NCBI GenBank assembly: GCA_001802945.1 | Contig: MHAK01000022.1 | Location: 1-55,894 of the forward strand | Source of the DNA: Ignavibacteria bacterium RIFCSPLOWO2_12_FULL_56_21 | GTDB lineage: Bacteria > Bacteroidota > Ignavibacteria > UBA10030 | Direction: 5' to 3' | DNA length: 55,894 nt | Part shown: positions 15,766-24,975 of the stretch, one piece after another | Layout of the letters: each line of letters opens with the position of its first letter | Numbering within the stretch: the stretch's first letter is position 1 | Translations under genes and position numbers: made by a program | Notes under the pieces: generated by a model | Seen by the model: only the letters and a program-made list of their open reading frames with translations | Told to the model about the DNA's origin: nothing | The model's database searches: none

Positions 15766-17247
15766 ATGTCCAAACCGCTCAACATTCTTTTCGTTTCGAG
15801 TGAGGTAGAACCCTTTGCAAAGACGGGTGGGCTGGCGGATGTCTCCAGCGCCCTACCGAAGGCCATCAAGGAACTCGGTCACGAAATCCGCATCATGATG
15901 CCCCGCTACCGGTTCATCAGCGAACGACGGTTCCGGTTGCACGACATCATCCGTCTGAAGGAGATCCCCATTCCGGTCGGGAACACCGTCCAGGTGGGGA
16001 ATGTCAAGTCTTCGTTCATCTCCAATCTGAAGGAAAAGGTCCAGGTCTATTTCCTGGACAACGAAGCGTACTTCGGCCGCGAGGGAATATATCAGAGTCC
16101 CTCGACGAAAAAGGATTATAAAGACAATGACGAACGGTTCCTCTTCTTCTGCCGCGGTGTTCTGGAGACGCTGAAACGGCTGGGATGGCAGCCGGACGTC
16201 ATCCACTGCAACGATTGGCAGACCGGGCTCATCCCGGCGTACATGAAGACCTTGTACAAAGACGATCCCTTCTTCAAGTCGATCAAGACAGTCTTCACAA
16301 TCCACAATATGGCGTATCAGGGGGCGTTTCATGCCGATACGTTCGAAAAGTCGGGTCTGCCGCGGGAGACGTTCCATTTGAACGGGACCGAGGCCTACGG
16401 AAGGTTCAATTTCCTGAAATCGGGTCTGGTCTTTTCGGACGCGATCACAACGGTAAGCGAAAAATACGCGCATGAGATCTGCAGCTCGGAGGAATTCGGC
16501 GCGGGTCTCGAGGGTCTCTTAACAACGCGCAGGAAGGACCTCCGGGGGCTACTCAACGGCATCGATATTTCGACGTGGGATCCGTCGTCGGATAACTTCG
16601 TCTTCCGGAAATACGATGCCAAGTCGGTCGAAGCGAAGGTGGACAATAAGAGAGCGCTGCTGACGCGATTCGGCATGGAGTTCACACCTTCACGCCCTGT
16701 GATTGGCGCGATCACCAGGCTGGTGGAGCAGAAAGGGTTCGACCTGGTGCTTGAGGTCCTCGAGGACCTCGTGAAACTCGACGTGCAGTTTGTCATGCTG
16801 GCCTCGGGAGACAAGGATCTCGAAGCAAGGTTCGATAAGATCCAAAGGAAACACCCGCGCAATATTGCACTCGTGTTCGGTTTTGACGAAGAGCTTGCAC
16901 ATATGATCGAAGCAGGAAGCGATATGTTCCTCATGCCATCCCGGTATGAGCCGTGCGGGTTGAACCAGATGTACAGCATGCGATACGGCACAGTGCCGAT
17001 CGTTCGGGCGACCGGCGGACTCGACGACACAGTCGAGGATTACCAGGCCGGCGGCAAAGGAACCGGGTTCAAATTCGAGAAATATGATGCAAAGGAATTC
17101 CTGAAAGCGGTCCAGCGCGCAACAACGGTGTTCCAGAAGCCTGAGGAATGGAAGAAGATCATGAAGAATGGCATGGCGAAGGACTTCTCCTGGGAGCATT
17201 CGGCGAAGAAATATATCGGACTTTACAGGGACTTGGTGAAGCAATAG
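15766..17247 (+). CDS. glgA: Glycogen synthase (ADP-glucose type, GT5)
   Basis: 493 residues, the usual length for bacterial starch/glycogen synthase. It transfers glucose from ADP-glucose to alpha-1,4-glucan in the cytoplasm. Signatures are EVEPFAKTGGLADVSSALPK at residues 17-36 with the ADP-glucose-binding KTGGL, the HCNDWQTGLIPAY segment near 150, FTIHNMAYQG near 185 and MPSRYEPCGLNQMYSMRYGT with the catalytic Glu near 400, then RATGGLDDTV. The ATG at 15766 gives the canonical N-terminus. A Bacteroidota-like promoter is present 49 bases upstream. No glgB or glgC is nearby, so it is likely transcribed alone or with gmhB across a 293-base repeat-containing gap. Confidence 0.97.
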   Translation: MSKPLNILFVSSEVEPFAKTGGLADVSSALPKAIKELGHEIRIMMPRYRFISERRFRLHDIIRLKEIPIPVGNTVQVGNVKSSFISNLKEKVQVYFLDNEAYFGREGIYQSPSTKKDYKDNDERFLFFCRGVLETLKRLGWQPDVIHCNDWQTGLIPAYMKTLYKDDPFFKSIKTVFTIHNMAYQGAFHADTFEKSGLPRETFHLNGTEAYGRFNFLKSGLVFSDAITTVSEKYAHEICSSEEFGAGLEGLLTTRRKDLRGLLNGIDISTWDPSSDNFVFRKYDAKSVEAKVDNKRALLTRFGMEFTPSRPVIGAITRLVEQKGFDLVLEVLEDLVKLDVQFVMLASGDKDLEARFDKIQRKHPRNIALVFGFDEELAHMIEAGSDMFLMPSRYEPCGLNQMYSMRYGTVPIVRATGGLDDTVEDYQAGGKGTGFKFEKYDAKEFLKAVQRATTVFQKPEEWKKIMKNGMAKDFSWEHSAKKYIGLYRDLVKQ

Positions 17248-17282
17248 CTAGTGTCGCGTGTCGGGAAAAACCTAACAAAAAC

Positions 17283-17363
17283 TCCCCGCGAATCTCCACG
17301 AATCTCCGCTCATGATTCTTTGCATTCATAAACAATTCGCGAGGATTGGCGGGGATTCGCGGG
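17283..17363. repeat. Inverted repeat of CGCGAATCTCC words after glgA
   Basis: The left arm contains CCCCGCGAATCTCCACGAAT and the right arm (about 17336-17363) contains GGCGGGGATTCGCGGG, its imperfect complement. The two arms enclose about 27 A/T-rich bases. It may end the glgA transcript, although no T-run follows. The remaining gap to gmhB (17364-17540) shows only short GC-rich words such as two GCGTTGCGA-like copies near 17510-17530. Confidence 0.55.
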
Positions 17364-17540
17364 CCAAACTAATTTAAGGTTCTTCTGACAAGAGACACTC
17401 GTGTCGCGACCCAACTCGAGGCCGGCCTGCAATAGTTTCTCGCGGCGCCCGCAACGTATTGTTTTCGGAAAGACCCGGCCAAAAGAATCACTTTCTCTCA
17501 CCGTAGCGTTCGTTGCGAGCGTTGCGAGACCATTTTTGAA

Positions 17541-18164
17541 ATGAGTTCTCAAAGGAACTCTCAGACTCCAAACGCGAACGGAATCGCGCTGTTTCTTGAC
17601 CGTGACGGCACGATCAACACCGAGGTCGATTTTCTGCGTCACCCCGACGACCTGCGCCTGATCCCGGGGGCTGCGCAGTCCATACGTGAAGCCAGATCGG
17701 CGGGACTGAAGGTCATCATCTTCACCAACCAGTCCGGCATAGCACGAGGGCTTCTGACTGAAGACGACCTCGAGCGCGTCCACGAACGACTGAGGTCACT
17801 GCTGACAGCGGAAGGCGCCGGCGCGGATGCGATCTATTACTGCCCGCATCATCCCACCCTGGGTTCGCCGAAGTACTCGCTCGATTGCGATTGCCGCAAA
17901 CCGAAGCCCGGCATGCTGCGGCGGGCTGCCCGGGAGCACGGACTCGATCTTGAAAGGTCGTTCGTCGTTGGGGACCGTTCCGTGGACATGGAGGCCGGCC
18001 GCGCGGCAGGTTGCAGAACGATTCTCGTGCTGACCGGGTATGGATCGACGGAACGGTCGGAATGCGAGGAACGTCTGATCGTGGACCACGTTTCACCGGA
18101 CGTGCATCATGCATGGTTGTACGTGCAGAACAGACTGCGCCGCGGCCTCGACCACAACATCTGA
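17541..18164 (+). CDS. gmhB: D-glycero-D-manno-heptose 1,7-bisphosphate 7-phosphatase (HAD-IIIA)
   Basis: 207 residues. It removes the C7 phosphate of heptose bisphosphate in ADP-heptose synthesis for LPS inner core. LFLDRDGTINTEVDFL (residues 17-32) has the HAD nucleophile DxD, IIFTNQSGIARG is motif II, and CRKPKPGML plus VVGDRSVDMEAG are motifs III and IV. The zinc-binding loop CPHHPTLGSPKYSLDCDC near 115-130 is specific to GmhB-type phosphatases. The related histidinol-phosphatase domain is the only serious alternative. It lies 6 bases before a lipoprotein gene, and so is probably in the same transcript. Confidence 0.92.
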   Translation: MSSQRNSQTPNANGIALFLDRDGTINTEVDFLRHPDDLRLIPGAAQSIREARSAGLKVIIFTNQSGIARGLLTEDDLERVHERLRSLLTAEGAGADAIYYCPHHPTLGSPKYSLDCDCRKPKPGMLRRAAREHGLDLERSFVVGDRSVDMEAGRAAGCRTILVLTGYGSTERSECEERLIVDHVSPDVHHAWLYVQNRLRRGLDHNI

Positions 18165-18170
18165 GACAGC

Positions 18171-19376
18171 ATGCGTCAAACGATTACGGTTGTTGGAGCC
18201 CTGATTCTTTTCCTTGCATTCGCCCTTCCCGGTTGTGCCGAAGATCCGACGTCCGTCGGAGCTGGCGTGCTGCCGATCGGAGACCTGCCGGTATATTCCA
18301 TCGATACGTTAGACGCCAGTTCCATGAACGCGCAACGGGCCACCGTTCTGACAACGCGGTCGGATGGCACGGTCTTCAACTGGGTACCGACCACGCTCTT
18401 CCTTGGCAATGTGCAGTCGCTGAGATCGGGTGTGTTCGTCAAATTCCATCAGATCCCCGACTCCTTGGAAGGTGGGACTGTTACGGGAGCCGACCTCCTT
18501 CTCTATACACGATCGTTCGTCGGCGATTCTTCGGCGACGGTCGCCTTCACTATACACCGCGGCCTCACGTCCTGGACCGGCGATTCTCTTACGTACGATT
18601 CTCTTGAAGTGGTCGACCGCTATTTCAGCTCGTCGGCAACTCCTCCGGGCATCGGCGCAGGCTCGACGGATTCCGGCGCCGTCGTCATACCACTCGACAC
18701 CGCTATGGTCACTGCGTGGCTTGTGTCGACGATCGACACAGGAAACGTCAATCAGGGCGTATATCTGAATCCGTCTTCCGCGACGGTGATCCGTGGATAC
18801 TACTCTTTCCTGGGGTCGAGCGTATTCCAACCGCATTTGCGCGTTCGGTATCTCAAAGATGGAGTTTCAAGGACTTACGTCCACGGAACCGGCGTTTCCC
18901 GATATATTGCCTCGCTCCCCCCTGCCGATCTTCCACAGAACAGCGTTCAGGCGGGCGTGGCCTATCGGAGCATACAGACGTACAACATTTCGGCGTTGTC
19001 GCGCCTCGCATCTGTGAACGATGCAAGGTTGGAGTTAACGTTGGATTCTGCTGCGTCGTTATTGACCGGTTTCGGTGCGGATTCCCTGTATGCATTCCTT
19101 GTCCAGGACAACGGATCGATCAGTTTGGCATCGCGAGCGCTGAGTACCCCATCATACATCAACAGTCGCCGGACGTATTCACTTGCGCTCAACTCTATCG
19201 TCCAAACCTGGCTACACCAGGTTCAGGCAACGCTGGCTATAGCGGCTTTTTCTGAGAATTCAAGCATGGATCGTTTCGTGTTCTTCGGTCCCGCGGATTC
19301 GATCGGTCTTCGGCCGCGCCTGATCGTCACGTACTCAGAAGCACGGCTCGTTGCGCCAAACGGAGGCGGACAATGA
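18171..19376 (+). CDS. Hypothetical lipoprotein
   Basis: 401 residues with a lipoprotein signal: MRQTITVVGALILFLAFALP followed by GC, giving Cys22 as the lipidation site. The rest is beta-rich, Ser/Thr-rich and lacks enzyme motifs. Passages such as VTGADLLLYTRSF, LRVRYLKDG and SVNDARLELTLDS resemble DNRLRE or DUF4270-type extracellular beta domains, but I cannot assign a family with confidence. Its stop overlaps the start of the next gene (ATGA), so the two are translationally coupled and probably act together at the outer membrane. Confidence 0.8.
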   Translation: MRQTITVVGALILFLAFALPGCAEDPTSVGAGVLPIGDLPVYSIDTLDASSMNAQRATVLTTRSDGTVFNWVPTTLFLGNVQSLRSGVFVKFHQIPDSLEGGTVTGADLLLYTRSFVGDSSATVAFTIHRGLTSWTGDSLTYDSLEVVDRYFSSSATPPGIGAGSTDSGAVVIPLDTAMVTAWLVSTIDTGNVNQGVYLNPSSATVIRGYYSFLGSSVFQPHLRVRYLKDGVSRTYVHGTGVSRYIASLPPADLPQNSVQAGVAYRSIQTYNISALSRLASVNDARLELTLDSAASLLTGFGADSLYAFLVQDNGSISLASRALSTPSYINSRRTYSLALNSIVQTWLHQVQATLAIAAFSENSSMDRFVFFGPADSIGLRPRLIVTYSEARLVAPNGGGQ

Positions 19377-20605
19377 CTGCGCGCCGGGTGCTTCCGATCT
19401 CATTGCTGCTCGTTGTCGGCACACTTTCGAGCTTTGCCGGCGGACCGGTCTACAGTCGCTACGGCTTTGGCGACATTGTGTGGTTCGGGAGCGGTCGGGC
19501 CGCCGGACTTGGCGGACTGGGGTACGGGCTTCGGGGAGAAGGATTCTTGAACCTTGCCAATCCTGCGGGGCTGAGCGGACTCCGTCAAACCCGATTCGAC
19601 GGCTCCTTCTTCTACACATCGACCACATCTGAGGCCGGAGGAGCATCGTCGCCGTACTCGCAGGCCGGTCTGCAGTCCCTTTCTTTCGGCATTCCGATTG
19701 ACACGGCGCGCGGGATCACGCTCCTCCTGTCGACCAATCCCTACAGTCAGATCGGGTACGCGGTCACCCGGAGGGACGAGCAGCGAGGAGTCGTTTCCAA
19801 CCAGGAATTCTATGGTCGCGGAGGATTATCGGAGTTGAGTCTCGGGCTGTCGTACGCTCCGGACCGATCTTTCTTCGTCGGCTTCAAGGCTTCGTATCTC
19901 TACGGACGTGTCCGGCAATATACGCGCATCGATTTTGAAAACGCATCATTCACCGACGATGTGATCGAAAGGTCGTCGTTTCATTCCGGATTTCTGCTGA
20001 CCTTGGGAGTTCTTTGGGAACCCTCGTCGACGACATTTGGAATTCGTCTCCCCAGAGATTTCTCGATTGGCGTAGCCCTCTCGCTTCCAACGTCCACCAC
20101 CGTCGAACAGGACGCTGTGTTCGGGGTACTCGACACCGTCCTGACGAATCATGGAACTGCGTCTGTTCCCCTGCGATTCGGACTCGGCACGGCGTTTCGT
20201 TTTGCGGATCGGTACGTCGTCGCAGCGGATGTTGCCTTGCAAGACTGGTCGGGTTCGACGTATCTCGGTGCTTCGGTCCCTGATCTTCGCAACAGCATAC
20301 GGATGTCGGCGGGGATTGAAGCTTTACCGCGGCTCAACGACCTCAGCGTTTTTCAGAGGATCGCATACCGCCTTGGCGCAGGCTATCATCAAACATCCGT
20401 CAGTGTCAACGGAACGGGTATCGACGAGATGTTTGTGACGGGTGGCGTCGCGGTGCCGATCGGACCCAATGCGCGGTTGAACATTGCGCTCCAATACGGC
20501 GTTCGGGGAACGACAAGCAACGGACTCCAACGCGACTCGTATCTGCGACTGAATGTCGGACTTACCGGCAGCGAGTTGTGGTTTGTGAACTTTGAAGAAG
20601 ATTAA
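19373..20605 (+). CDS. Outer-membrane beta-barrel protein, FadL/OmpP1-like
   Basis: 410 residues. A signal peptide (MTARRVLPISLLLVVGTLSSFA) precedes GGPVYSRYGFGDIVWFGSGRAAGLGGLG and LNLANPAGLSGL, an N-terminal layout shared with FadL-like and PorV-like barrels. The remainder is alternating aromatic/polar strands ending in ELWFVNFEED. The ATG overlaps the stop of the preceding lipoprotein gene, which implies a lipoprotein-barrel pair, as in many envelope complexes. Transport substrate unknown. It may be another accessory of surface export, but no direct evidence links it to T9SS. Confidence 0.8.
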   Translation: MTARRVLPISLLLVVGTLSSFAGGPVYSRYGFGDIVWFGSGRAAGLGGLGYGLRGEGFLNLANPAGLSGLRQTRFDGSFFYTSTTSEAGGASSPYSQAGLQSLSFGIPIDTARGITLLLSTNPYSQIGYAVTRRDEQRGVVSNQEFYGRGGLSELSLGLSYAPDRSFFVGFKASYLYGRVRQYTRIDFENASFTDDVIERSSFHSGFLLTLGVLWEPSSTTFGIRLPRDFSIGVALSLPTSTTVEQDAVFGVLDTVLTNHGTASVPLRFGLGTAFRFADRYVVAADVALQDWSGSTYLGASVPDLRNSIRMSAGIEALPRLNDLSVFQRIAYRLGAGYHQTSVSVNGTGIDEMFVTGGVAVPIGPNARLNIALQYGVRGTTSNGLQRDSYLRLNVGLTGSELWFVNFEED

Positions 20606-20640
20606 CTGACCGCTGAAATGTCACGGTTCAAGTAAAAAGA

Positions 20641-20751
20641 TTGAACCGCCAAGAACGCCAAGACTGCAAAGGTCGCCAAGAGAATTGTTTTTTTGACCAC
20701 GAATGGACACGAATGCTTTGAAGGGCATGGAGCGCGAAGAGCCACGAAGGT
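20641..20751. repeat. A-rich dispersed repeat words upstream of rpiB
   Basis: The gap contains GAACCGCCAAGAACGCCAAG, GACCACGAATGGACACGAAT and GAAGAGCCACGAAGG, spaced irregularly. These words are typical of a repeat family I recall from many environmental bacterial genomes. The last word, with the following TGAG, creates AAGGTGAG 8 bases before the rpiB ATG, so the repeat probably supplies that gene's ribosome binding site. Confidence 0.55.
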
Positions 20752-20760
20752 GAGAATATC

Positions 20761-21201
20761 ATGATTGCCATCGGAAGCGACCACGCGGGATTCACGTATA
20801 AAGAGCGGATCAAAGAGCTCCTTCTGACTCTCGGCGAAAAAGTGCAGGATGCGGGGCCCACATCGGCAGCGTCGACAGACTACCCCGATTGGGGTCATGC
20901 CGTCGCCGAAGCGGTGAGCACGGGGAAGGTCGATAGGGGCATTCTGATCTGCGGTACTGGAATAGGTATGTCGATCGTCGCCAACAAGCACAAGGGTGTC
21001 CGTGCGGCTGTCTGTGAGTCCGTCACTTCCGCCCGGCTGGCCCGGCTGCACAACGACGCGAACATCTTGTGTGTGGGCGAGCGAGTGATCGGCTGGGAAA
21101 GCGTCGTAGACATCGTTACGGCGTTTCTGAAGACGCGGTTCGACGGCGGCGAACGCCACGCACGACGCGTCGGCAAGATCCACTCCCTGACCAACCTCTG
21201 A
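20761..21201 (+). CDS. rpiB: Ribose-5-phosphate isomerase B
   Basis: 146 residues, the normal RpiB length. It interconverts ribulose 5-phosphate and ribose 5-phosphate in the pentose phosphate pathway. [14 protein letters not shown] at the N-terminus and [20 protein letters not shown] at about 60-80, with the catalytic Cys, are diagnostic. [12 protein letters not shown] is the usual C-terminal landmark. The ATG at 20761 is preceded by AAGGTGAG. It is followed 7 bases later by glyA, so the two are co-transcribed. Confidence 0.96.
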   Translation: MIAIGSDHAGFTYKERIKELLLTLGEKVQDAGPTSAASTDYPDWGHAVAEAVSTGKVDRGILICGTGIGMSIVANKHKGVRAAVCESVTSARLARLHNDANILCVGERVIGWESVVDIVTAFLKTRFDGGERHARRVGKIHSLTNL

Positions 21202-21208
21202 CGACACC

Positions 21209-22510
21209 ATGCGCCACCTCCAGTCTCAGGATCCCGAGATCTACGCGGCGATCCGCTCCGAAGTCCACCGCCAGAATACCAAGCTTGAGCTCATCGCCTC
21301 CGAAAATTTTGTCAGTCCGGCCGTCCTGGAAGCGCTGGGGACCGTGCTGAACAACAAGTATGCGGAAGGTTACCCGGGGAAGCGATATTACGGCGGGTGC
21401 GAGTACGTCGATATTGCGGAGAATCTTGCCCGCGACCGCGCGAAGCAGTTGTTCGGGGCAGCGTACGCCAATGTGCAGCCGCATTCAGGTTCGCAGGCCA
21501 ACATGGGGGTCTACTTTTCATTCCTGAAACCGGGCGACACGGTGCTGGGCATGGACCTTTCCCATGGCGGCCACCTGACGCATGGATCACCCGTGAATTT
21601 CTCAGGGCAATTGTATCGGTTTGTCGCTTATGGCGTAAAGAAAGAGACGGGGATCATTGATTACGACGCCGTTGCCGACGTCGCAAAGCGGGAAAAGCCG
21701 AAAATGATCACCGTCGGGGCAAGCGCATATTCTCGGAATATCGACTACCTAGCCTTTCGTCGCATCGCCGACCAGGTCGGCGCATTTCTGTTCGCCGACA
21801 TCGCGCATCCCGCAGGGCTTATCGCCGCCAAGCTCTTGAACGATCCCATCCCGCATTGCCACGTGGTCACTTCGACTACCCACAAGACCCTCCGCGGACC
21901 TCGCGGAGGATTGATCCTTATGGGAAAGGACTTCGACAATCCATTCGGCCAGATCTGGGTAAAGTCCGGCCGGACCAAGCGTATGTCGGAAATCCTCGAC
22001 TCGACGATCATTCCCGGAATTCAGGGGGGTCCGCTGATGCACGTGATCGCCGCGAAGGCGGTCGCATTTCGCGAGAATTTGCTTCCGGAATTCCGCGTAT
22101 ATGCCGCGCAGATCATTGCAAACGCTCAGGCGCTTTCAGCCGAACTGACCGCGCTGGGATACTACATCATCTCCGGCGGTACCGACAATCATCTCATGCT
22201 TATCGACCTGCGCAACAAGGACGTCACGGGCAAGGAGGCACAGGAAGTTCTCGACCTTGCGGGCATTACGGTGAACAAGAACGCCGTTCCTTACGACGAC
22301 AAATCGCCGCTCGTCACCAGCGGCATACGCGTCGGCACGCCTGCCATTACGACCCGCGGCATGAAAGAACGCGAAATGCGTCAGATCGCACAGTTAATCG
22401 ACCGGGCCATCCGGTCGCGGAAAGACGCTGCCGCCCTTGCACAGATCAGTGAAGACGTGAAGTCACTCTGCGACGGATTTCCCCTCTATCCTGAGCCTCT
22501 TTCAGCTTGA
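21209..22510 (+). CDS. glyA: Serine hydroxymethyltransferase
   Basis: 433 residues, a usual bacterial length. It converts serine and tetrahydrofolate to glycine and 5,10-methylene-THF. [20 protein letters not shown] and [20 protein letters not shown] (residues 28-75) are family signatures, and [20 protein letters not shown] near 220-240 carries the PLP lysine. LITSG-type sequence near [19 protein letters not shown] completes the active site. ATG 21209 gives the expected start. The tatC gene begins beside its stop, so this is a tight operon rpiB-glyA-tatC-polyprenyl synthase. Confidence 0.98.
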   Translation: MRHLQSQDPEIYAAIRSEVHRQNTKLELIASENFVSPAVLEALGTVLNNKYAEGYPGKRYYGGCEYVDIAENLARDRAKQLFGAAYANVQPHSGSQANMGVYFSFLKPGDTVLGMDLSHGGHLTHGSPVNFSGQLYRFVAYGVKKETGIIDYDAVADVAKREKPKMITVGASAYSRNIDYLAFRRIADQVGAFLFADIAHPAGLIAAKLLNDPIPHCHVVTSTTHKTLRGPRGGLILMGKDFDNPFGQIWVKSGRTKRMSEILDSTIIPGIQGGPLMHVIAAKAVAFRENLLPEFRVYAAQIIANAQALSAELTALGYYIISGGTDNHLMLIDLRNKDVTGKEAQEVLDLAGITVNKNAVPYDDKSPLVTSGIRVGTPAITTRGMKEREMRQIAQLIDRAIRSRKDAAALAQISEDVKSLCDGFPLYPEPLSA

Positions 22511-22515
22511 TTCCC

Positions 22516-23289
22516 ATGTCCCCTGTCGGCACGCCTGCCGATCCCGAACCAGTGCACGCCAACCGGCGCGAGATGTCGTTCCTCGACCATCTTGAAGAGT
22601 TACGATGGTCCATTCTTAAGGTCGTCGTCGGCGTTTTGCTGGCGGCGATCGCATGTTCGGTCTACGCCGATTTCATCGTCACGACCATTCTGCTTGGTCC
22701 TTTGAAGACCGCGGGCATGAAGGCCCAGGTGTTATCCCCCTACGGAATCGTCCTGCTGTACATGGAAACCGTGCTGATCTGCGGACTGATCCTCAGCATG
22801 CCGAACACGCTGTATTGGCTCTGGAAATTCGTCGCTCCCGGGCTGTTGCCAAAAGAACGCAGGTACATTTCCCGGATCGTCTTCTTCACGTCTCTGTGTT
22901 TCTTCTCCGGCGTCGCTTTTGCGTATTATATCCTGTTGCCAACTGCGTTGAAATTCTTCGCAACATTTGGGACCGATCAGATCGACCTTAACATCGCCCT
23001 CGACCGGTACGTCAGCTTCGTGCTGGCAATGCTTCTCGGGGCCGGCCTCGTTTTCGAGCTGCCGATGATCTCGTATTTCTTGTCGAAGATGGGCTTCCTT
23101 ACGCCTGCCTTCATGCGCCACTATCGGCGCCATGCGATCGTGGCCATTCTCATTATTTCCGCAGTCGTGACACCGACGCCCGACGTCGTGACCCAGGTCC
23201 TCCTGGCGGCACCGATGATGCTCTTGTACGAAATCGGCATTTTCGTGTCGCACGTGTCGCAGCCGTCGAAAGACGGGGAGGCGGCGTGA
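22516..23289 (+). CDS. tatC: Sec-independent protein translocase TatC
   Basis: 257 residues from ATG 22516; an in-frame TTG at 22507 overlaps the glyA stop and is less likely. TatC is the multispanning receptor for twin-arginine signal peptides in the inner membrane. MSFLDHLEELRWSILKVV is the canonical N-terminus, with six hydrophobic segments following (for example VVGVLLAAIACSVYADF and FVLAMLLGAGLVFELPMISYF, which holds the conserved FELP). VVTPTPDVVTQVLLAAPMM is the typical sixth helix region. No tatA or tatB gene lies in the window. The stop overlaps the GTG start of the next gene (GTGA). Confidence 0.96.
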   Translation: MSPVGTPADPEPVHANRREMSFLDHLEELRWSILKVVVGVLLAAIACSVYADFIVTTILLGPLKTAGMKAQVLSPYGIVLLYMETVLICGLILSMPNTLYWLWKFVAPGLLPKERRYISRIVFFTSLCFFSGVAFAYYILLPTALKFFATFGTDQIDLNIALDRYVSFVLAMLLGAGLVFELPMISYFLSKMGFLTPAFMRHYRRHAIVAILIISAVVTPTPDVVTQVLLAAPMMLLYEIGIFVSHVSQPSKDGEAA

Positions 23290-24272
23290 CGACATCAACT
23301 CCGGGCTTGGGCGACCTCCGCAGGCCGGTTATCGAAGAGCTCAAGCGCTTCGACGGTGTCTTTCGAGAATCCCTGCGTTCCAGAGTCGGACTGCTCAACA
23401 TCATCACCCGTTATATCATCCGACAAAAAGGGAAAAAGGTCAGACCTTTGCTGGTCTTCCTCAGCGCCCAGGCCACCGGCGGCATCACCGACCGCACGTT
23501 CCGCGGCGCCACACTCGTCGAGATCCTCCATACCGCCACGCTTGTTCACGACGATGTCGTGGACGATGCCGACACGAGACGCGGATTCGCTTCCATCAAC
23601 GCCGTGTGGAAAAACAAGGTCGCCGTTCTCCTTGGAGACTATCTGCTTGCCCGCGGCCTTCTGCTGTCGATCGAACACGGCGATCACGATTTTCTGCAAC
23701 GCACGTCGGATGCCGTCAAACGCATGAGCGAAGGCGAACTCCTGCAGATCCAAAAAAGCCGCCAGCTCAACCTCAATGAAGAAACATATCTCCAGATCAT
23801 CGGCGACAAGACGGCCTCGTTGTTTTCCACCTGCACCGAGATCGGAGCCATGAGCGCCACGTCCAACGCCGATCTCCACCGGCGGCTCAGGGAGTATGGC
23901 GACCGTGTCGGCATAGCGTTTCAGATCCGGGACGACCTGCTCGATTACCTCGGAAAACGGTCGATCATCGGCAAACCGACGGGAATCGACATCAAAGAGA
24001 AGAAGCTCACACTCCCGCTCATTTTCGCGCTGGACAACGGACGTCGCACCGACGCACATCAGGCGTTGAGCAGGATCCGAAAGGGGGCAAACGCAAAGGA
24101 CGTTGCGTGGATCGTCGATTTCGTCGAACGATCGGGGGGTATAGAGTATGCCGGGCGGAAAGCGCAGGAATTTGCGGATCAAGCCCGTGCGGCAATCGGT
24201 CCGCTACCGCCGTCCGTTGCAAAGGACGCGCTTATGAAGTTTGTGGATTTCGTGATGCAGAGGAGCACCTGA
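23286..24272 (+). CDS. Trans-polyprenyl diphosphate synthase (octaprenyl/heptaprenyl type)
   Basis: 328 residues with a GTG start that overlaps the tatC stop. It extends farnesyl or geranyl diphosphate with IPP to make the quinone side chain. LVHDDVVDDADTRRG (about 82-96) holds the first Asp-rich motif and FQIRDDLLDYLGKR (about 212-225) the second; KGKKVRPLLVFLSAQ binds IPP phosphate. GEL-LQIQKSR and the following helix fit long-chain enzymes. The product length cannot be read from the sequence. It is the last gene of the plus-strand run and is followed by a strong terminator. Confidence 0.93.
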   Translation: MTTSTPGLGDLRRPVIEELKRFDGVFRESLRSRVGLLNIITRYIIRQKGKKVRPLLVFLSAQATGGITDRTFRGATLVEILHTATLVHDDVVDDADTRRGFASINAVWKNKVAVLLGDYLLARGLLLSIEHGDHDFLQRTSDAVKRMSEGELLQIQKSRQLNLNEETYLQIIGDKTASLFSTCTEIGAMSATSNADLHRRLREYGDRVGIAFQIRDDLLDYLGKRSIIGKPTGIDIKEKKLTLPLIFALDNGRRTDAHQALSRIRKGANAKDVAWIVDFVERSGGIEYAGRKAQEFADQARAAIGPLPPSVAKDALMKFVDFVMQRST

Positions 24273-24296
24273 GACCCACACCCCCGAATACACAGG

Positions 24297-24328
24297 AAGG
24301 CCCCGGCGGAGAATCCGTCGGGGCCTTT
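24297..24328 (+). terminator. Rho-independent terminator after the polyprenyl synthase gene
   Basis: GGCCCCGGCGG (24299-24309) pairs with CCGTCGGGGCC (24315-24325) around AGAAT, giving an 11-bp stem with one G-T wobble, then TTTGC. The A-rich left flank could let it also serve the converging minus-strand gene at 24379. Confidence 0.8.
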
Positions 24329-24378
24329 GCATTTCATCTCTTCGTGCAGATCGTGGGAAAATCTCTTCCCGGCTTTTC

Positions 24379-24960
24379 CTACGCTTTGACCTCTCGCTGT
24401 ACGTCCGAACCGCCGTTCGTTTCCTGTATCTGATCCAGTTTGCTCTTGAGCTTTGACAGCTCCCGGTCCGTGTTGCGCAAGCGCATTGCCACGATCTCTG
24501 CAAGCTTGAGCACGATCTTAATGCCGAGGGAAGATTTCTTTTCAATGAGGTCGAAGAGGTCGGGACGGAAGAACCCAATCAGCGTGCAATCCACTTTGCA
24601 CACCGCATTCGCTGAACGCGGGGATTCATCCAACAGCGCCAGCTCACCGAAAAAGTCCCCTTCTGTAAGGTTGACGAGCTCTCTCTGCTGTCCGTCTTTA
24701 TCACCGATCGAAATGGACACCTCCCCCTCCTGCACAATGTACATTCCAAGCCCGGGGTCTCCCTGATAGAACACAGGCTCGCCCACGCGGTATTCTCGCT
24801 TGTGTACGATCGCGGCTACTTCCTTCAATTCGCGAGGAGTAAGGATGGAGAACGCCGGCACGCGGCTGAGCACTTCTTCGACGGAGCCTTTTCGAACGCT
24901 CCGTCCCGTAAAGATGTTCTTCCAGATCGGGTTTTCGGTGACGAACTTTTTTACCGCCAT
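24379..24960 (-). CDS. Cyclic-nucleotide-binding domain protein without DNA-binding domain
   Basis: 193 residues. A cNMP-binding fold covers about residues 35-145: FYQGDPGLGMYIVQEGEVSI and the phosphate-binding cassette FFGELALLDESPRSANA are clear. The cassette has the Gly-Glu and Arg-Ser positions expected for cAMP or cGMP binding. The C-terminal 45 residues (LKLAEIVAMRLRNTDRELSK onward) form a charged helix or coiled coil instead of the helix-turn-helix seen in Crp. It is therefore more likely a ligand-sensing regulatory protein than a transcription factor. It lies 15 bases downstream of ilvE on the same strand. Confidence 0.88.
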   Translation of the reverse strand: MAVKKFVTENPIWKNIFTGRSVRKGSVEEVLSRVPAFSILTPRELKEVAAIVHKREYRVGEPVFYQGDPGLGMYIVQEGEVSISIGDKDGQQRELVNLTEGDFFGELALLDESPRSANAVCKVDCTLIGFFRPDLFDLIEKKSSLGIKIVLKLAEIVAMRLRNTDRELSKLKSKLDQIQETNGGSDVQREVKA

Positions 24961-24975
24961 GGCGGCATGTAAACC

